A DNA stretch of 64,000 bases from Rutstroemia sp. NJR-2017a BVV2 (GCA_002946415.1 NJPS01000022.1:620001-684000); one strand, 5' to 3'; positions 48,273-60,797 are shown, numbered from the stretch's first letter. The notes: generated from the sequence alone by a model not told the origin. Made by a program: numbers and translations.

Positions 48273-50093
48273 GGTGATTATCTTTGGTAGGTATACAAAA
48301 TGGAAATGTGGAAAGAATGCAATAGGAGAGTTACTGTTCTGTGAATATCGATTTTCAAGCCGGACATGCTCTCATTTGTATTCCACATTCAATGCCTCAT
48401 CCAATGATTGGAAAATTGATGGCAGTCTAACCACCACATCTCAGGAGCTAAGAAGTACTAGTAGCTACAAGATCACACAATTCGGAGTTGACACGTAGAT
48501 TCGACATAACGGGTGAAACGGACTGTGTCCGATGCTACTCAGGCAGAACTTCATACACGCCGTACCATATGAGAAAAGTTCTACAAAGAGGGGAAGTTCC
48601 CACCTTATGAGCACCGTGTAGCCTCTTGTCATTGCATGAGTTGATCCGGTTGAATTTTATCGATGTTACAATATAACATAGGCATAAATCCCTTATAAAA
48701 AAGAGGGGTTAGGCCGCATCGTGAGACTCTGTAGAACTCTTTAAACCCATCATTTATCGGATGTGGTTATTCGTTCGATATACGTGACCTCGATAGGTAG
48801 GACATGGGCGATGACTCCTCTTTGGAAGCACTATCATTTGGAGTATTATGTCGGACAAGATGTGAAAGCGCAATGACATAATTTATTGCATAGCTAAGTC
48901 AATTCCTTAGAGGTGAAAATTTGTTTGTCGCTTCGCAAATTAATCATGATTATCAACGAGACTAGCATTTACAGAAGCTTCAGTGCGAAGAGACCACTTC
49001 TTAGGCTTACAGCTTCAATGTGATATGCTATTTCCAACTTCAAGTTTTCCATCCGGTCTTCCGGTGAGAATCTCAAAGATAACTTGCTTGCTCGATGGAA
49101 TAAAATTGCATTTCAACAGCTTTGCTCAAGGCGGAACACAGCTTCCTTAGTTCATGATACAACTTCTGCGAAGACCATGGCTTCTCAAATCATTCAAGCG
49201 AGTAACTCCCATGCATAATGAGGCTTGCACCAATCGTTTATGCACTCACGTAGCTCGCTAGAGAGATATATATCTATTGAAAAACTCATTAGTATGTTCT
49301 TAAATCTTATGCTCGGGACAGCGCTCTTACCCCTTTTAACTCGCTAGGATCAGCAAAACTAACCGTCAGGGACCTGCGCCATCCACTCCTCCCTCAAACT
49401 TTATTATTGGTTTCATAGCACTATTCATTAACTACTCGACCAGTCATAATCTGAATACCATAAATGTATATCATGTACGAAAATTAATCCGTTGTGATGA
49501 AGTGATCTTTCTCGGTTTGTATTGCTGCAATATCAGCCCACGTCGGATCAGCACCCCACCTCGAGACGAAGCGAATCTGTCTCAGTCTGTTGCATGCATA
49601 TCTTCTTAGGTGGACCAATTTTTTCGGATAAAGACGTGCTGACATAAAGTGTATGACTGACTGCAGATGGAATTGAAAGGTTGATAGCATAAGGCCAAAT
49701 GTGTGAAAATATTGTTGCAAATCTGAGCTGGATCCTCCATCGTTCTCGTTGTGCCAAACATACTGCGGGTTTGGATGACCTGATGCATTTGGAGATAGCT
49801 TTGCTGCTATCACATAATATCAGAAGATGTCGCGATCGAGAGGACTGAACCTTCCGACCGGCGCATTTACATACTCAGATGCAACTGATTCACGGTCGGC
49901 CATTGCCAAACGACACAAGCGGTCAAGCAAATAGCAACCAAAGGTAGATTGTTGTAAGAAGGTATTGAAGTCTATTATAGCCAATAGCTTTACGCTATTT
50001 TACATATTGCAGAAGTCGAGCGGATAATAATTCCCATGCAGCATCATTTCCACCGTGGCGAATGAAGGGACCCTGATCCTAGGCTCCTTTGCT
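48273..50093. other. Gene-poor AT-rich stretch
   Basis: About 1.8 kb. It includes the presumed promoter of the interrupted gene at its left edge and the 3' end of the FAD monooxygenase at its right edge. Frames up to 109 codons at 49484-49813 (three overlapping frames on the minus strand) have no domain. I see no tRNA or intact repeat. Confidence 0.4.
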
Positions 50094-51341
50094 CTAGACT
50101 GTTTTCGAATTTTCGTCGATATGAATCCCAAACCCTACCGTCGCCATGCCGTAACTTGCTTTGACCGTCTCACTGGCATACACCCGCATCTCCTTTTCAT
50201 ACGCTGCTGTCACACCATCCGCATAGCCACCCGCCTCAGCAATTAGTCTACCAAGCAACTCAGAATCTCTCACAGCCGTATTCGCACCGAGCCCACCAGC
50301 TGGTGTCATCGAATGCGCGGCATCTCCAATCACAGTCACACGGGGTTCGTTTTTCCATTCCGGAACGCCAGTTGGAGTCGAACAAGTGATCTTCCAGAAT
50401 GCTGCTTCAGACTCATCCATTTCATCGAAAAGAGGCTTTATCCGAGGATGCCAATTTGCAGTAAGCGATTTGGCTATATCAGCTGCTGGTTTGCCGATTA
50501 TGGAGAAGTCGTTGTTCGGTGGCACTATGACACCTGGCTGAGCTCCCATTGTCCATCCAAACTGCAGGTTTGGATCATCCATGTCACCCGATCTAACGTT
50601 CGTGATAGCGAAGATCCTGCCTTTAGGATTTGAGTCGTCTACTAGCCGCCAAACACCCTCTCCAAGGCCTTTGAATGCTGTGGTGGGTGCTTGGCCATGG
50701 ATCCCTATAGAACCGGTCTCGTAGACTTTCAGCTTCCCCTGGGAAACTTGTTTGGCGACTTTGGAGTAGATCCCCTCACCGCCGATCAGCATATCACCTT
50801 CGACTGATTTGCTGCCATCTGCAAATACCGCACGGACACCGGAAGATGTTAACTCATATCCTGTGACCTGATGAGACCAGTGGACGAGAGATTCACACCC
50901 GGTCATGAAGATTTTACGCATATCACCCCTTGAGATGCCCACGACTCTTCCATCGCGCGATGCCAGGATTTCTCGTGGAGTATCCGGCCTCTCCTCGTTG
51001 GGCTTCTCGCTAGCAGGCTTTGGACCATCTGCCTTTTCATCCCCGGCCTTGTCAGGAATTTTCAAGCCCGTGTTCGCATCGATAGCTGCGAATCCACCGC
51101 CTCCGGTCTTTCCACATTTGTCCCAGAATATCTTGAAGGATTCCGGCCCAAGGGCGGACTCGATAGCATCCAAGCCTTCTATAGAGAGACGTAGCCTGTA
51201 TCCTTGCGCGCGGAATGATATCGAGGCATCACGCTCAAATATTAGACATGGTATTGAAGCCCTACGGAGCGATTGTGCGAGCAAAAGAGAAGCAAGGCCG
51301 GCGCCTGAGATAAGGATTGGTTTTCGTGTGGCCGCGGTCAT
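50094..51341 (-). CDS. FAD-dependent monooxygenase (PHBH/salicylate hydroxylase-like)
   Basis: Single exon, 415 aa, start at the ATG at 51341. The N terminus has the dinucleotide-binding fold KPILISGAGLASLLLAQSLRR with FERD at the end of the second strand. The second FAD motif is VTVIGDAAHSMTP, with the GD aspartate that binds the ribityl chain, followed by GGLGANTAVRDSELL, the helix contacting the flavin. A polar insertion rich in E, K, D and P (about residues 92-125) sits between these. Such class A flavoprotein monooxygenases hydroxylate aromatic or polyketide substrates with NAD(P)H. The substrate cannot be inferred. It has no signal or membrane anchor. It faces an aldo-keto reductase gene across a 1.5-kb gap, which hints at a shared pathway but does not prove it. 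Confidence 0.87.
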   Translation of the reverse strand: MTAATRKPILISGAGLASLLLAQSLRRASIPCLIFERDASISFRAQGYRLRLSIEGLDAIESALGPESFKIFWDKCGKTGGGGFAAIDANTGLKIPDKAGDEKADGPKPASEKPNEERPDTPREILASRDGRVVGISRGDMRKIFMTGCESLVHWSHQVTGYELTSSGVRAVFADGSKSVEGDMLIGGEGIYSKVAKQVSQGKLKVYETGSIGIHGQAPTTAFKGLGEGVWRLVDDSNPKGRIFAITNVRSGDMDDPNLQFGWTMGAQPGVIVPPNNDFSIIGKPAADIAKSLTANWHPRIKPLFDEMDESEAAFWKITCSTPTGVPEWKNEPRVTVIGDAAHSMTPAGGLGANTAVRDSELLGRLIAEAGGYADGVTAAYEKEMRVYASETVKASYGMATVGFGIHIDENSKTV

Positions 51342-52835
51342 AATGAGGGATTGAGAATAGGATTGTAAAGAGCGATGTGTTTCTGAGGTAAAAGATGCTC
51401 AGGTTTTGTATCTTATATTTGCTTCACCCTCCTCCCTTGCTTACAGATGAAAGTATGTCGAATGACAAATCCGGAAATCGGGTGCGTCCGAAACGTCCGT
51501 TGCTAGTATAATCGAACCCGAGATCAATCTCACGAGACATTTGCATCACGTGCACAACGAGGAAATGGGCAGCTGCCCAGTTTTTTATATTCCGGCTGTT
51601 CAGCAACATTATTCTGCTATGAGAAGTATTTCTATATAAGTTAAAACAGTGGCAGTTCTTTTATTAAGTCTTTATGCCCTTTATATATTTCATATCGATT
51701 TGTGGATATCTGATCGTAGGAAAGCTTGTAGACCAGCCTGCAAAACACAGAACTTGTCTCTCCAATACAGTGTATATAAGTGATAGTAAATATGAGAATG
51801 GTAATGCATCCTTCATGCATTTAATCCACAATCCGCCAATACCTCTCAGAAAGTTACCTCCACGTTCAACTCGTCTGCCCAGCTTGACATGATTTGAATT
51901 CAGTTTCATAGATGCGTGCTCCTTCATAGACGTAAGTTACCGGATCCAAAATCGAAGAACATATGGAAGTATTTAATGTTTTTGGGTGCATACCCTTCAA
52001 GCACCGCCATGCTCAGACTCTCATGGAATCGAGGTCGACTCTTCATATGTCCTCGTCATCTATTCACCGAAGTCTCTGATGAACAAAGAGTGCGTTCTCA
52101 TCCCTGTCAGCCTTGCAGAGCCAACGACGAGGTTCCAGGAATATCCAGCTCATGGCAAAGAATGCCAGGAGAGGAATGTCGAAATGTAATTGCGAAGAAT
52201 AACCATACGATGATATGAACTAATCGAATTTTGAACTTTGCGGTCGAGACGATAAGTGGACGAGAGGTCTTCTATGGATACTTGAGGGGAGTTCCTTACC
52301 CCGGATAAATCAAATGCGGGGTCCCGCCCTCATAAACATGGCAACAATTAGTAGATCGTGCATGCAACTTTATCAACCTCGAAGTTGGGCAGCCTATCAC
52401 CTGTAGCCTTTGCTAAGAAGTCGCATTCGTCCATAGGTTTGCTCGTCTGAAGAGCTGGCCTGTGAAGCTCGGAAAGTCGCAGCTATGACGACAATTCTCT
52501 TGTGCAGCTCAGCATTCTATAAAAGAGCCAAAATTGATTGAATGCTTGGAGGAAGGGAGATGAGCGAGGAGTGGAGGGAGAAGCATCGACTTGACGTAAA
52601 ATTACTGTTTCCCTGTCCAAAGGATGTTGTTACTAGGGTTAGTCTCGGCTGTGTTGTGAGTGATAGTGATGTGAAAGGAGCTTGGACATCTATTTCAGAG
52701 ACTGCCCTGCGAGAATGGTGGTAAAATGTTATTTATACCTTCCTAATCCCTTATTCCCAGAGATCTCTGAGAATAAATCGACAGATCAAAGAGGGCGATA
52801 AAACTGTCATCATACTTTCCTGTACTGTACACACA
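51342..52835. promoter_or_regulatory. Divergent region between FAD monooxygenase and aldo-keto reductase
   Basis: About 1.5 kb between the two start codons. Frames of 60-100 codons on both strands at 51664-52218 overlap each other and have no recognised feature. The region is AT-rich near both genes (for example tataagttaaaac near 51636). Confidence 0.4.
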
Positions 52836-53976
52836 ATGATCTTCACCATAGGGAAAACAGCGCCGGCCTTTAGAATGAGGATCCAGCAGGTCGCTCAAGC
52901 ACCCAACTACTATCAAACTGCTGTTCGTACGATCAAAACTCGAGCAACACAGTACACTCTCAACACCGGGGCCAAAATACCAGCTCTTGGCTTTGGCACG
53001 TTCCAGGATGCTAATGCTCAGGAGGATGGTGTGGCTCTAGCATTGAAGAAAGGCTTTCGTCTGATTGACACTGCTCGTGTTTATGATGTTGAACAGCAGG
53101 TTGGGAAGGGAATTAAGAAAAGTGGCGTCCCCCGAGAGGAGATCTTCTTGGGAACGAAGCTATGGTGCAATGATTTCCATCCCGACGATGTGGAACGTGC
53201 ACTAGACGATTCCCTTCGGGATCTTGATACAACCTATGTTGATCTGTTGATGATGCATTATCCATGCACGTTTGCCAGAGGCCCAGAACGGTTTCCCCGG
53301 GACTCAGAAGGGAGAATGATGCGCGGAGATACTACGTACACCGATACTTGGAAAGCTATGGAGAAGTTGGTGACAACCGGGAAGGTGAAGGCCATTGGAG
53401 TGTCTAACTTCAGCAAAGGGGAAATCGAGACGTTGCTCAGAGAAGGATCTGTCGTAAGTAAATTCCCATAAAATGTATTTGATCGACGTATGAAAGAAGC
53501 TCACTGTGTCCCAGGTTCCAGCGGTTCACCAAATGGAACGCCACCCTTACTTGCACCAAAAGTCATTCAGTGAGTGGCTGCGCAGCAAAGGAATTCACGT
53601 AATTCAGTTCAGCCCGCTTGGTAATATGAACGATTTCTACCGACAAACAGGCTGGAGCAAAGACATCGCCAGCATGACGCGGGTGACCGACCAACCGCTG
53701 CTACAGGAGTTGGGCCGCAAGTATAGAAAGACTCCAATACAGATTGTCCTTGCGTGGGGAATCAACAGTGGCAACTCCGTGATTCCTAAAAGCGTCATCG
53801 ACTGGCAGATTGAGCAGAATTTGGAGGCGGATTTTGAGCTGGAACCTGAAGATATGGAAAAGATTGAGACGCTGGACGCGAAGGCACGCTTTAATGATCC
53901 GAGCTTGGACTATGAATGGCGATTGTACAGCGATTTGGATGGTATTGAGGGGACAGTGAGAGGGAGAACCCACTAA
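52836..53976 (+). CDS. Aldo-keto reductase
   Basis: Exons 52836-53453 and 53515-53976 give 359 aa. The (alpha/beta)8 barrel starts at about residue 40 (TLNTGAKIPALGFGTF). The catalytic tetrad is complete: D78, Y83, K108 and H141, seen in LIDTARVY, GTKLW and MMHYP. The NADPH-binding end carries IPKSVIDWQIEQNL. Together these mark an NADPH-dependent carbonyl reductase of the AKR superfamily. About 38 residues precede the barrel, longer than typical, with several basic and hydroxylated residues and no acidic ones; a second in-frame ATG at residue 14 is possible, and an organelle-targeting role is an inference. The divergent neighbour is a flavin monooxygenase. Substrate unknown. Confidence 0.88.
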
Positions 53977-55981
53977 ATGCTATACCTGGACTATTTTCAT
54001 CTTGAGCTTGCAGTTGGTTGATCGATTTTGATCGATTTTGCTCGACGGAAGTCCTAGTGTAGTTCTAAAACGCAAACCTTAAACTACAGTAGCGGTCTTG
54101 CATAAAATATTTGTAAGCTTATACCATGCATAAACTTATACATAAATCAGCCGATCGCGCACCTCTTTCGACTTTACTTCTGGAAAACTAATTATGGATT
54201 TATTCTCGTGCATGGCAGCAAACGAGGGCAACAGTGCCTTTCCCCATGTTCTGCCCTCTAGACGAGGCATCGTGTGTGGACTACAGTAGAACATACGACG
54301 GTGCAACATCTTACTTTTGCCTGGTTTCTGAACAATCATGCCGACTCTCAATAAGAGGCTCTGCCACGGAGACAGGACTTGATACGCGATCCTCTGCCAG
54401 ACCCTATGGTTCTAGTGTGAATACCAAAATATAGCTTGCTATGAGCTCAACACGATCAATAGCAAGGTGCTGGTGGGGGCTACATTGTTGGCGCTCACAA
54501 TTATTTCTCCAACTGTGCTCCTCGAAGGATAGCTTTCTTATGGATTACAGCTATGCTCTCACGAGGCAACATGATGAGGAGCAATTGGAGACGGGCCGGC
54601 CGCGTAGGAGAGATGGAAGTTCTTGCTGGTATAGTTATCCTCGAGCCTGGCTTTTCAGTACGACTGACAACCTGCCATTTCGTAAGGTATGGAGGTGCAC
54701 CTACAGTTAGTTACCTGTACACTAGCCTCGTCGGTCTGGCAACCGCCACAGTCGCTTGCCCAGAGCATGATCAGTGGATGAGCATGGGGTTTAGTCTATC
54801 TGGATTATGATGCCATGCTGGATCCAGGCCTTATTACTCCTCTGCAGACAGTAAGACGTTGTGGAAGAAAGCCTCGAAAACTAGGGTCTTCATCTCGTCT
54901 GATAACGCCCACTATATGCCATATCGAGAAGAAAAGTGGCGCTCAGGGCAAAGCCGAATCCCATCAAATGCTCTGGCATTTATGTACGATTACTGTGAAT
55001 ATCAGACGGGTCACTGTCCTTGTATGGCTAAGCTTGGCCGCTCGTATTTTCTCCATAGGCTTTCAATGCTATCTCCAAGGTTGGCCTTAGCACCCACAAC
55101 TTCGGTCGAGTTCATATTACTTCTTGCTTATATGGACAGCCTTCTACCTTGTCATGAGAAACTGCAGTGTATGGTCTACATTCCAACCCTTGAACTTCAG
55201 CTGTACTTCCACCGAGGCTCATCCTTATGTTGCCCCGACACTTGAGATATGAGGAGAAAATCTCAGAGACGAGAAGCGGCAAATGACATTATCTCCACGG
55301 CAGTTGAGTTTCTTGCTGGTCGCAGCAAAGTAAGAGGTAAACCCGATGTTTCGGCCGAAACATTTTTCGGCAGTTGATGCACCGAGAAGACCGGAAACAA
55401 GTCCATACAGAGAAGTTGCTATTCTCTATTAATGCTCCGCTTGTTCCCCGCAGTGTGGTTTGTGGGGTAAGTCTGGAGAACATCCTATGTTCGGGACGAA
55501 TAGGGGGTGCTATCTCTTTTCCCTACAAGTCATGGAACCCGTGAGTGGCGTTTCACTAATACTGCGGAGATGAAGACTGAAATTGCTGGGCTTGCTTCAT
55601 TGCCAGATATCGGTCCTATATTGCATGACAGTACCCCTCACAGCCTCTTGCAAAAATGATGGCGGGCGAGACCGAGCTCGCCTTGACGGAGAACCTATTA
55701 CACTGCATCACGTTGCCTAGTATCTGCGTTCATCTCCTCGGCAGACATGGTATTTCTGGCTAGATGGACATTTTACCGACCTCTGTCATCTTGAATCGAT
55801 GCGCTGTGCTCAATGACGCTCCCAAAATTGTCTTTGACGACTATGCCTGTGGTATGCTCGGGTATGCTTTGGCCGAGCATCTTTTGGGGGTTTCGATTTG
55901 GAAAGTATTCCTACTTATTTCAAAAGGGTCCCAAGAGATTGACAGTGTCACATTTTCCAAATCATCAAATGCTTTTGAATC
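53977..55981. other. Stretch of unassigned, possibly decayed coding sequence
   Basis: About 2 kb between the reductase and the GH106-like gene. On the plus strand, frames at 54441-54710, 54553-54810, 54815-55090 and 54859-55245 follow one another and overlap, some hydrophobic, but I cannot join them by splicing into one protein and recognise no domain. A short direct repeat, ttgatcgattt twice, is at about 54020-54041. It may be remnant coding DNA or chance. Confidence 0.35.
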
Positions 55982-58900
55982 ATGGGCCAATTCATTTTGT
56001 TACTTTTGGCTGCCGCCGTCTTCAATCTTCATTGCTGTTGGGCTGTTAGTACGGATGACCAAGTTTACTCGAATATTGATTATGGAACCTTTCAGACACC
56101 CTCGAAAAACGTGCGTCCTCGGTTTCGCTACTGGCCCAATGATGCCTCGCTGAATCTTAGTCGAGTTGCATATGATGTGAAGCAGACAGGCAAGGTCGGG
56201 GCTGGTGGTGTAGAGTTGTTAGGTTACTATCTTTATGGTGATGGAGGATCCTTTGGTGGCTTTTTATCCTCGCCCCTTCAAACTGATTGGACGACATATG
56301 GCTTTGGCGGTGTTGCATGGAGTAATTCACCTGAAAGATGAAAATCGTTGGCAATGACTAACGTTCATTCAGAAGGTCTACTTGATTCGGTGTTGACTGC
56401 AGCACACGAAGAGAATCTTTTAGTAGACTTGTCGTTGGGACCAAACCAAGGGGCCGGCGTACCAGCACCATATGATTCGGACGGTCTTCTTTGGGATCTT
56501 GCTCCATTTAATGTGAGTGTGCCAGTCGGAGGTAATTTTGATGCGATACTTCCCGGCTGGGGTTCTGGTTCGTTGATATCCGCATCAACGGCTTTGCAAG
56601 TCAGTGCTACAAATACAACTACAGGTCAAGTGGCTGTACTCGATGATGAGTCTCTTACCGAAGTAACGGCCTCGGTCAACTCGAGTGGTCATCTCAAAGT
56701 CCAATTCCCATATACCTCAAAGGGAACTAACTATCTTGTGTTTGCATATTATCTCAGGCGTTCTGGATATCGCGAGGTAGTGAGTCCTGTTGATGTACAA
56801 GTCGCCGTACCTCAATCCCCGGTAACAAATTATATCCAGAATGGGTCGTGGGTGGTTGACCACTTCTCTGCAAAAGGGGCCCAGGTCACAATTGATTTTT
56901 GGGAGGAGCAGCTGCTTCATGGTGACACCAGAAACCTTGTGAAAGCAGTGGGTAATTACATGTGGGAAGACAGCCAGGAGTTCGGACAGGGTGTGAAAAT
57001 CTTCTGGACTCCCAGATTGCAAGAAGTCTTTCTCTCGAATCGAGGCTACAACATCAATAAATATATTCCCATCGTGATTAGCACAAATCCATTCTTCGGG
57101 GGTTCTGCAGGACTCACATCAACTGCAACATACATAACGAATGGAGTAGATGCAGGCACCAGATATTTAACTGATTACCAACAGACTGTCCGTTGCCTTT
57201 TCCTTACTTGATAAAGAGATACACACTGACTGACATGTTCGAATACAGCTTACCGAGCTAAACCGCGTATATCTCAAGACGCTGACAGACTGGAGTGAAA
57301 GTCTCGGTATCCAGTTTTCAGCGCAAGTAGGGTACAACCTACCGATGGATATGCAAGCAAATATTCCTTATGTCAATGCCCCTGAGTGCGAGACGCTGGG
57401 TCTTGCACACAGCATTGATAACTACAGACAGTTCTCAGGACCAGCTAACCTCGCCGGGAAGCGCATCATCTCTAGCGAGGCTGGCGCAGTGATGGGGGAG
57501 GTCTATCAGCAAACGATTCCTGAAATTCTGTGGGACATTAGTCGTTCCATTGTTGGCTCTGTGAACCAGTTCATCATTCATGGATATCCGTATTCAGGTA
57601 ACTACGGAAACACCACATGGCCTGGCTTTACCACATTTCCATACGTATTTTCTGAGATGCATGGACCTCATCAACCTGCATGGGAGTTTTATTCCGACTG
57701 GTTAAATTGGCTATCAAGACAGCAGTTCCTTGCGCAGACTGGAGTGCCGAAAAGGGATATCGCATTTTGGTCAAAATCCACCACATACTTGCAGTTCCCA
57801 ACTGGATACACACCGAACGACCTACTTGCTGCTGGTAAGGCGTCCCGATTGATGGTGTGTGGAAGATATTAACTCTATTATAGGTTACTCATATGAATAC
57901 CTCAGTCCTGACAATTTCGCGCTTCCTGAAGCATACGTGAAGGATGGTGTATTTGCACCTAACAGGCAAGCTTTCAAGGCAATGGTCATAAGATTCAATG
58001 AAACAACAACCCAACTAGGCATCACCAAGCTTGTGGAGTATGCCCAGGATGGTCTACCAGTCGTCTTTCTGGGTGGAGTGCCGATTGGTATCGCCAACGA
58101 GACTAGGCAGGAGCTGTTATCACTCGAGAACGTTCACGTCACCTCGTCGAATGCAACTCTTGCGGCAACCCTCCAATCCGTAGGCATCTTACCGCGCACT
58201 TCGATTAGCACGAATGGCAACTGGTACACCTACTGGAGAGAAGATAATAGGACTTCGACTGACTATGTCTGGGTATACAACGACGCGACTGGAGTTCCAT
58301 TTGGTCAGGGACTAACTATCGGCAACATTTCATTTGAGACGACAGGAACACCATATGTCTATGATGCATGGACTGGGAATGAGACACTAGTATCCTCCTA
58401 TCAGCAGAATGCTACGCACACTGCAATTGGACTCCAACTAGCAGGAAATCAGTCTACAATAATTGGCTTTAGACGTCAACAGAATCTAACGGTATATGCG
58501 CATTCGAGGGATGGTAGTACATCGGCATTGAAGACCTCGGGAGAGCCACTTCATTCAATGCGTGGTTTGGACGAGCAGCGCCGTGATGTGGAAGTATCGA
58601 ACGGAAATTCCGTCAATATGAACCCAATGACAGCATCATCGTTTCAATTAACGAACTGGACGTTGGTTGTTGAATCTTGGACGGCCCCATGCGACATTTA
58701 CGACGTTGAAGCACCGGTGACCAAGACGAACCTGACCTTCAACATCCCTACTCTTCTTCCATGGAAAGAACTTTCGCCTTCCCTGACGAATGTATCTGGA
58801 CTGGGTTACTATTCGACTGCTTTCCAATGGCCACCAGTTGATGTCAATGCAACAGATCTTTCAGGCGCATACATAGATCTTGGTGCAATAATCCACACTG

Positions 58901-59172
58901 TACGCGTCCAAGTCAATGGGAAGCCCTTGCCACCTCTTGATTTGACATGGGCGAAGGCTGACATAGGACCGGCCTTGATACCTGGAACGAACATCGTGGA
59001 AGTTGTGGTTAGCACTCCTCTTGGGAATGCATTACGACCAATATGGGACGAAATTATGACGAGTGGAAAACCAGCCACGGCGAGTGTTCCAGTCGTTCGA
59101 CCCGCAGCGGATTACGGGCTGGTTTCGCCGGTATCTATCATTCCATACCGGATGGATACCGTAACTAAATGA
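55982..59172 (+). CDS. Secreted glycoside hydrolase family 106-like protein (alpha-L-rhamnosidase-like)
   Basis: Exons 55982-56321, 56373-57187, 57249-57834 and 57884-59172 give 1009 aa. Residues 1-21 are a signal peptide (LLLLAAAVFNLHCCWA), so the protein should be secreted; more than a dozen NxT/NxS sites are present. The N-terminal catalytic part has RPRFRYWPNDASLN, VGAGGVELLGYYLYG, and LLVDLSLGPNQGAGVP, typical of the fungal GH106-related family. The middle has the conserved SSEAGAVMGEVYQQT and a histidine/tyrosine-rich IIHGYPYSGNYGNTTWPGF segment. The C-terminal part is a beta-sandwich-like region ending with VRVQVNGKPLPPLDLTW. Bacterial GH106 enzymes remove L-rhamnose from pectin side chains; activity of this fungal branch is inferred. 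Intron 1 (56322-56372, 51 nt, branch tgactaacg) contains an in-frame TGA that would look like a nonsense mutation if the intron were missed. Confidence 0.85.
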
Positions 59173-60303
59173 GAGTTGGATATGCAGGTTTTTGACTAAG
59201 GATGATGTTTGGACCTATAAAGGAGACGATGTCAGAAGGGTCCAGTTTGAAGGATGATGGACGCAGGGAAATGCACTAAGCAGTACAGCAGGATTAGTGA
59301 GATCTAATATCATAACACATCCGAGCCCGATCGAAGGCTATCTGCATTCAAGTCCAACAATGGTGATCACTAGATAACATTCCATTGTCACCTCACCCAC
59401 CGACTCTTGTCCAGTAAAGCCGTGAATCCCCCGACCGATATCCAACTAGTCCATCAGGTCGGGGCATCGGCCATGGATTACCCCTTCATCGGGGACAAAC
59501 TATGTTTCGGAAAACCGACCCTTTTTCTCTGAATCATAATCATGTCATCATGATTCGGACCCCACAATCTCACCACCGACCGTCCATCTGCACCAAATCT
59601 GGAAAGTCTCGTCTCCACCAGCCCCGGATCGTCCTCACCACACATCGCTACTGTACTGCGCTGTGTACGCTCGGTACATTCCGACCCCAATGAGGGTCCC
59701 CGATCCCCGTCCTATTGCTTACATCTGTCTTCCTAGTATTCTTCCCCGTTAGAAACCAGTAGCAGTCAATCGAACAATCGATCTAAACTTTATTTCCCAT
59801 TCATCGTATGTGATAGGTTGATCAGCAGCTTACTTTGGCAATTGTGTATCACCACCTCGACAGCTAGCAGACCAAGCAGAGCACGGCATGCAGTACAGAC
59901 TCTACCTGCCGACCCCGCGTTTGCCAGACAGAGTGGTATGATTTGTCTTTCATGCGTGGGATCGAAGCTTTGCCTATGAGATCATGGCGAGGCGGCACGG
60001 AAAGTTTGATTCTTTGTTAGAAAGCTATCGAATGAGGCCTTGATTGGTAGCAGAGATAAGCTGCGAGTGAATGGGTGCAAGTATTGAGGGGGTGAAAGGA
60101 GTTGCATGCATTTTGAAGCTTGCTGCTGAGGGAATAGATATATGAAGGGGGAATCCCCTCGCGTGATACTACTTTAATCATCTCCATTCTCAAATAACAT
60201 ATAACAACCAGTTCTTCCAACTCCAAGTACTTTTAAGATAAACTAAATACTCAAATCCATCCATCCATCCATCCATCCATCCATCCCTCAATCAAACGTC
60301 AAA
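59173..60303. other. Intergenic with an ATCC microsatellite in the next gene's leader
   Basis: About 1.1 kb. No gene is seen. An (ATCC)n tract of eight units, 60255-60286, sits just before the ATG of the next gene, so it is likely within its 5' untranslated leader. A 70-codon frame at 59478-59690 has no feature. Confidence 0.5.
60255..60286 (+). repeat. ATCC tetranucleotide microsatellite
   Basis: Eight perfect copies of atcc end 17 bases before the ATG at 60304. Position in the leader suggests length changes could affect expression. Confidence 0.9.
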
Positions 60304-60797
60304 ATGAACTCACTCAGAACAACCGCCGTCAAGGGAGGATCAGGCACGCTTTCCACACCCGCTAACAACGTCGAGAACTCATCTCCAGCAAACCGACGGG
60401 TACGTTGCCAGCTCTCGTTTTTTACCATTTTATATCACAATAGCCCCAGCTCCCTTGTCTACAATCAAATCACGACCACAAGTCTTCTGGATCACATCTA
60501 GTATCCCCGACTGACATTTCAATCTACAGGGCTCCCAGGAAGGCACACTCTTCGCCGGTCTCATGAATCAAAAGCGTAACAGCGTTGATGCAACCGCCGC
60601 TGCTCGTCGACAGAGTTTCAGCGAGCAGGCACCAAAAGCTGGATTTATTGGACAGATGTGGAATAAGTGAGTCTCATCTCCTTCTTGGTCCACACTCTGG
60701 AGCTCCTACTTTCATCCACTTTATACACTTATCGATACTTTCATCCACAAAAATATACTAACCTCATTCCCACCACAGCTTCATGAAAGGCTCTTAA
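60304..60797 (+). CDS. Small conserved-looking fungal protein, 83 aa
   Basis: Exons 60304-60399, 60530-60666 and 60779-60797 give 83 aa. The last exon codes only the end, FMKGS after a split N codon. The N-terminal 40 residues are serine/threonine/asparagine-rich. The core GTLFAGLMNQKRNSVDATAAARRQSF, shown here in part as GLMNQKRNS and AAARRQSF, and the aromatic end GQMWNNFMKGS look like one short conserved module. No signal peptide or membrane span. I recall similar short proteins in other filamentous fungi but cannot name a family or function. Clean phases at both junctions and the aromatic C terminus support the model. Confidence 0.7.

Noticed and set aside
56339..56341. In-frame TGA in the GH106-like gene as a nonsense mutation
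   Set aside because: It lies in a 51-nt intron with good donor, branch (ctaac) and acceptor; splicing gives the expected family sequence and length.
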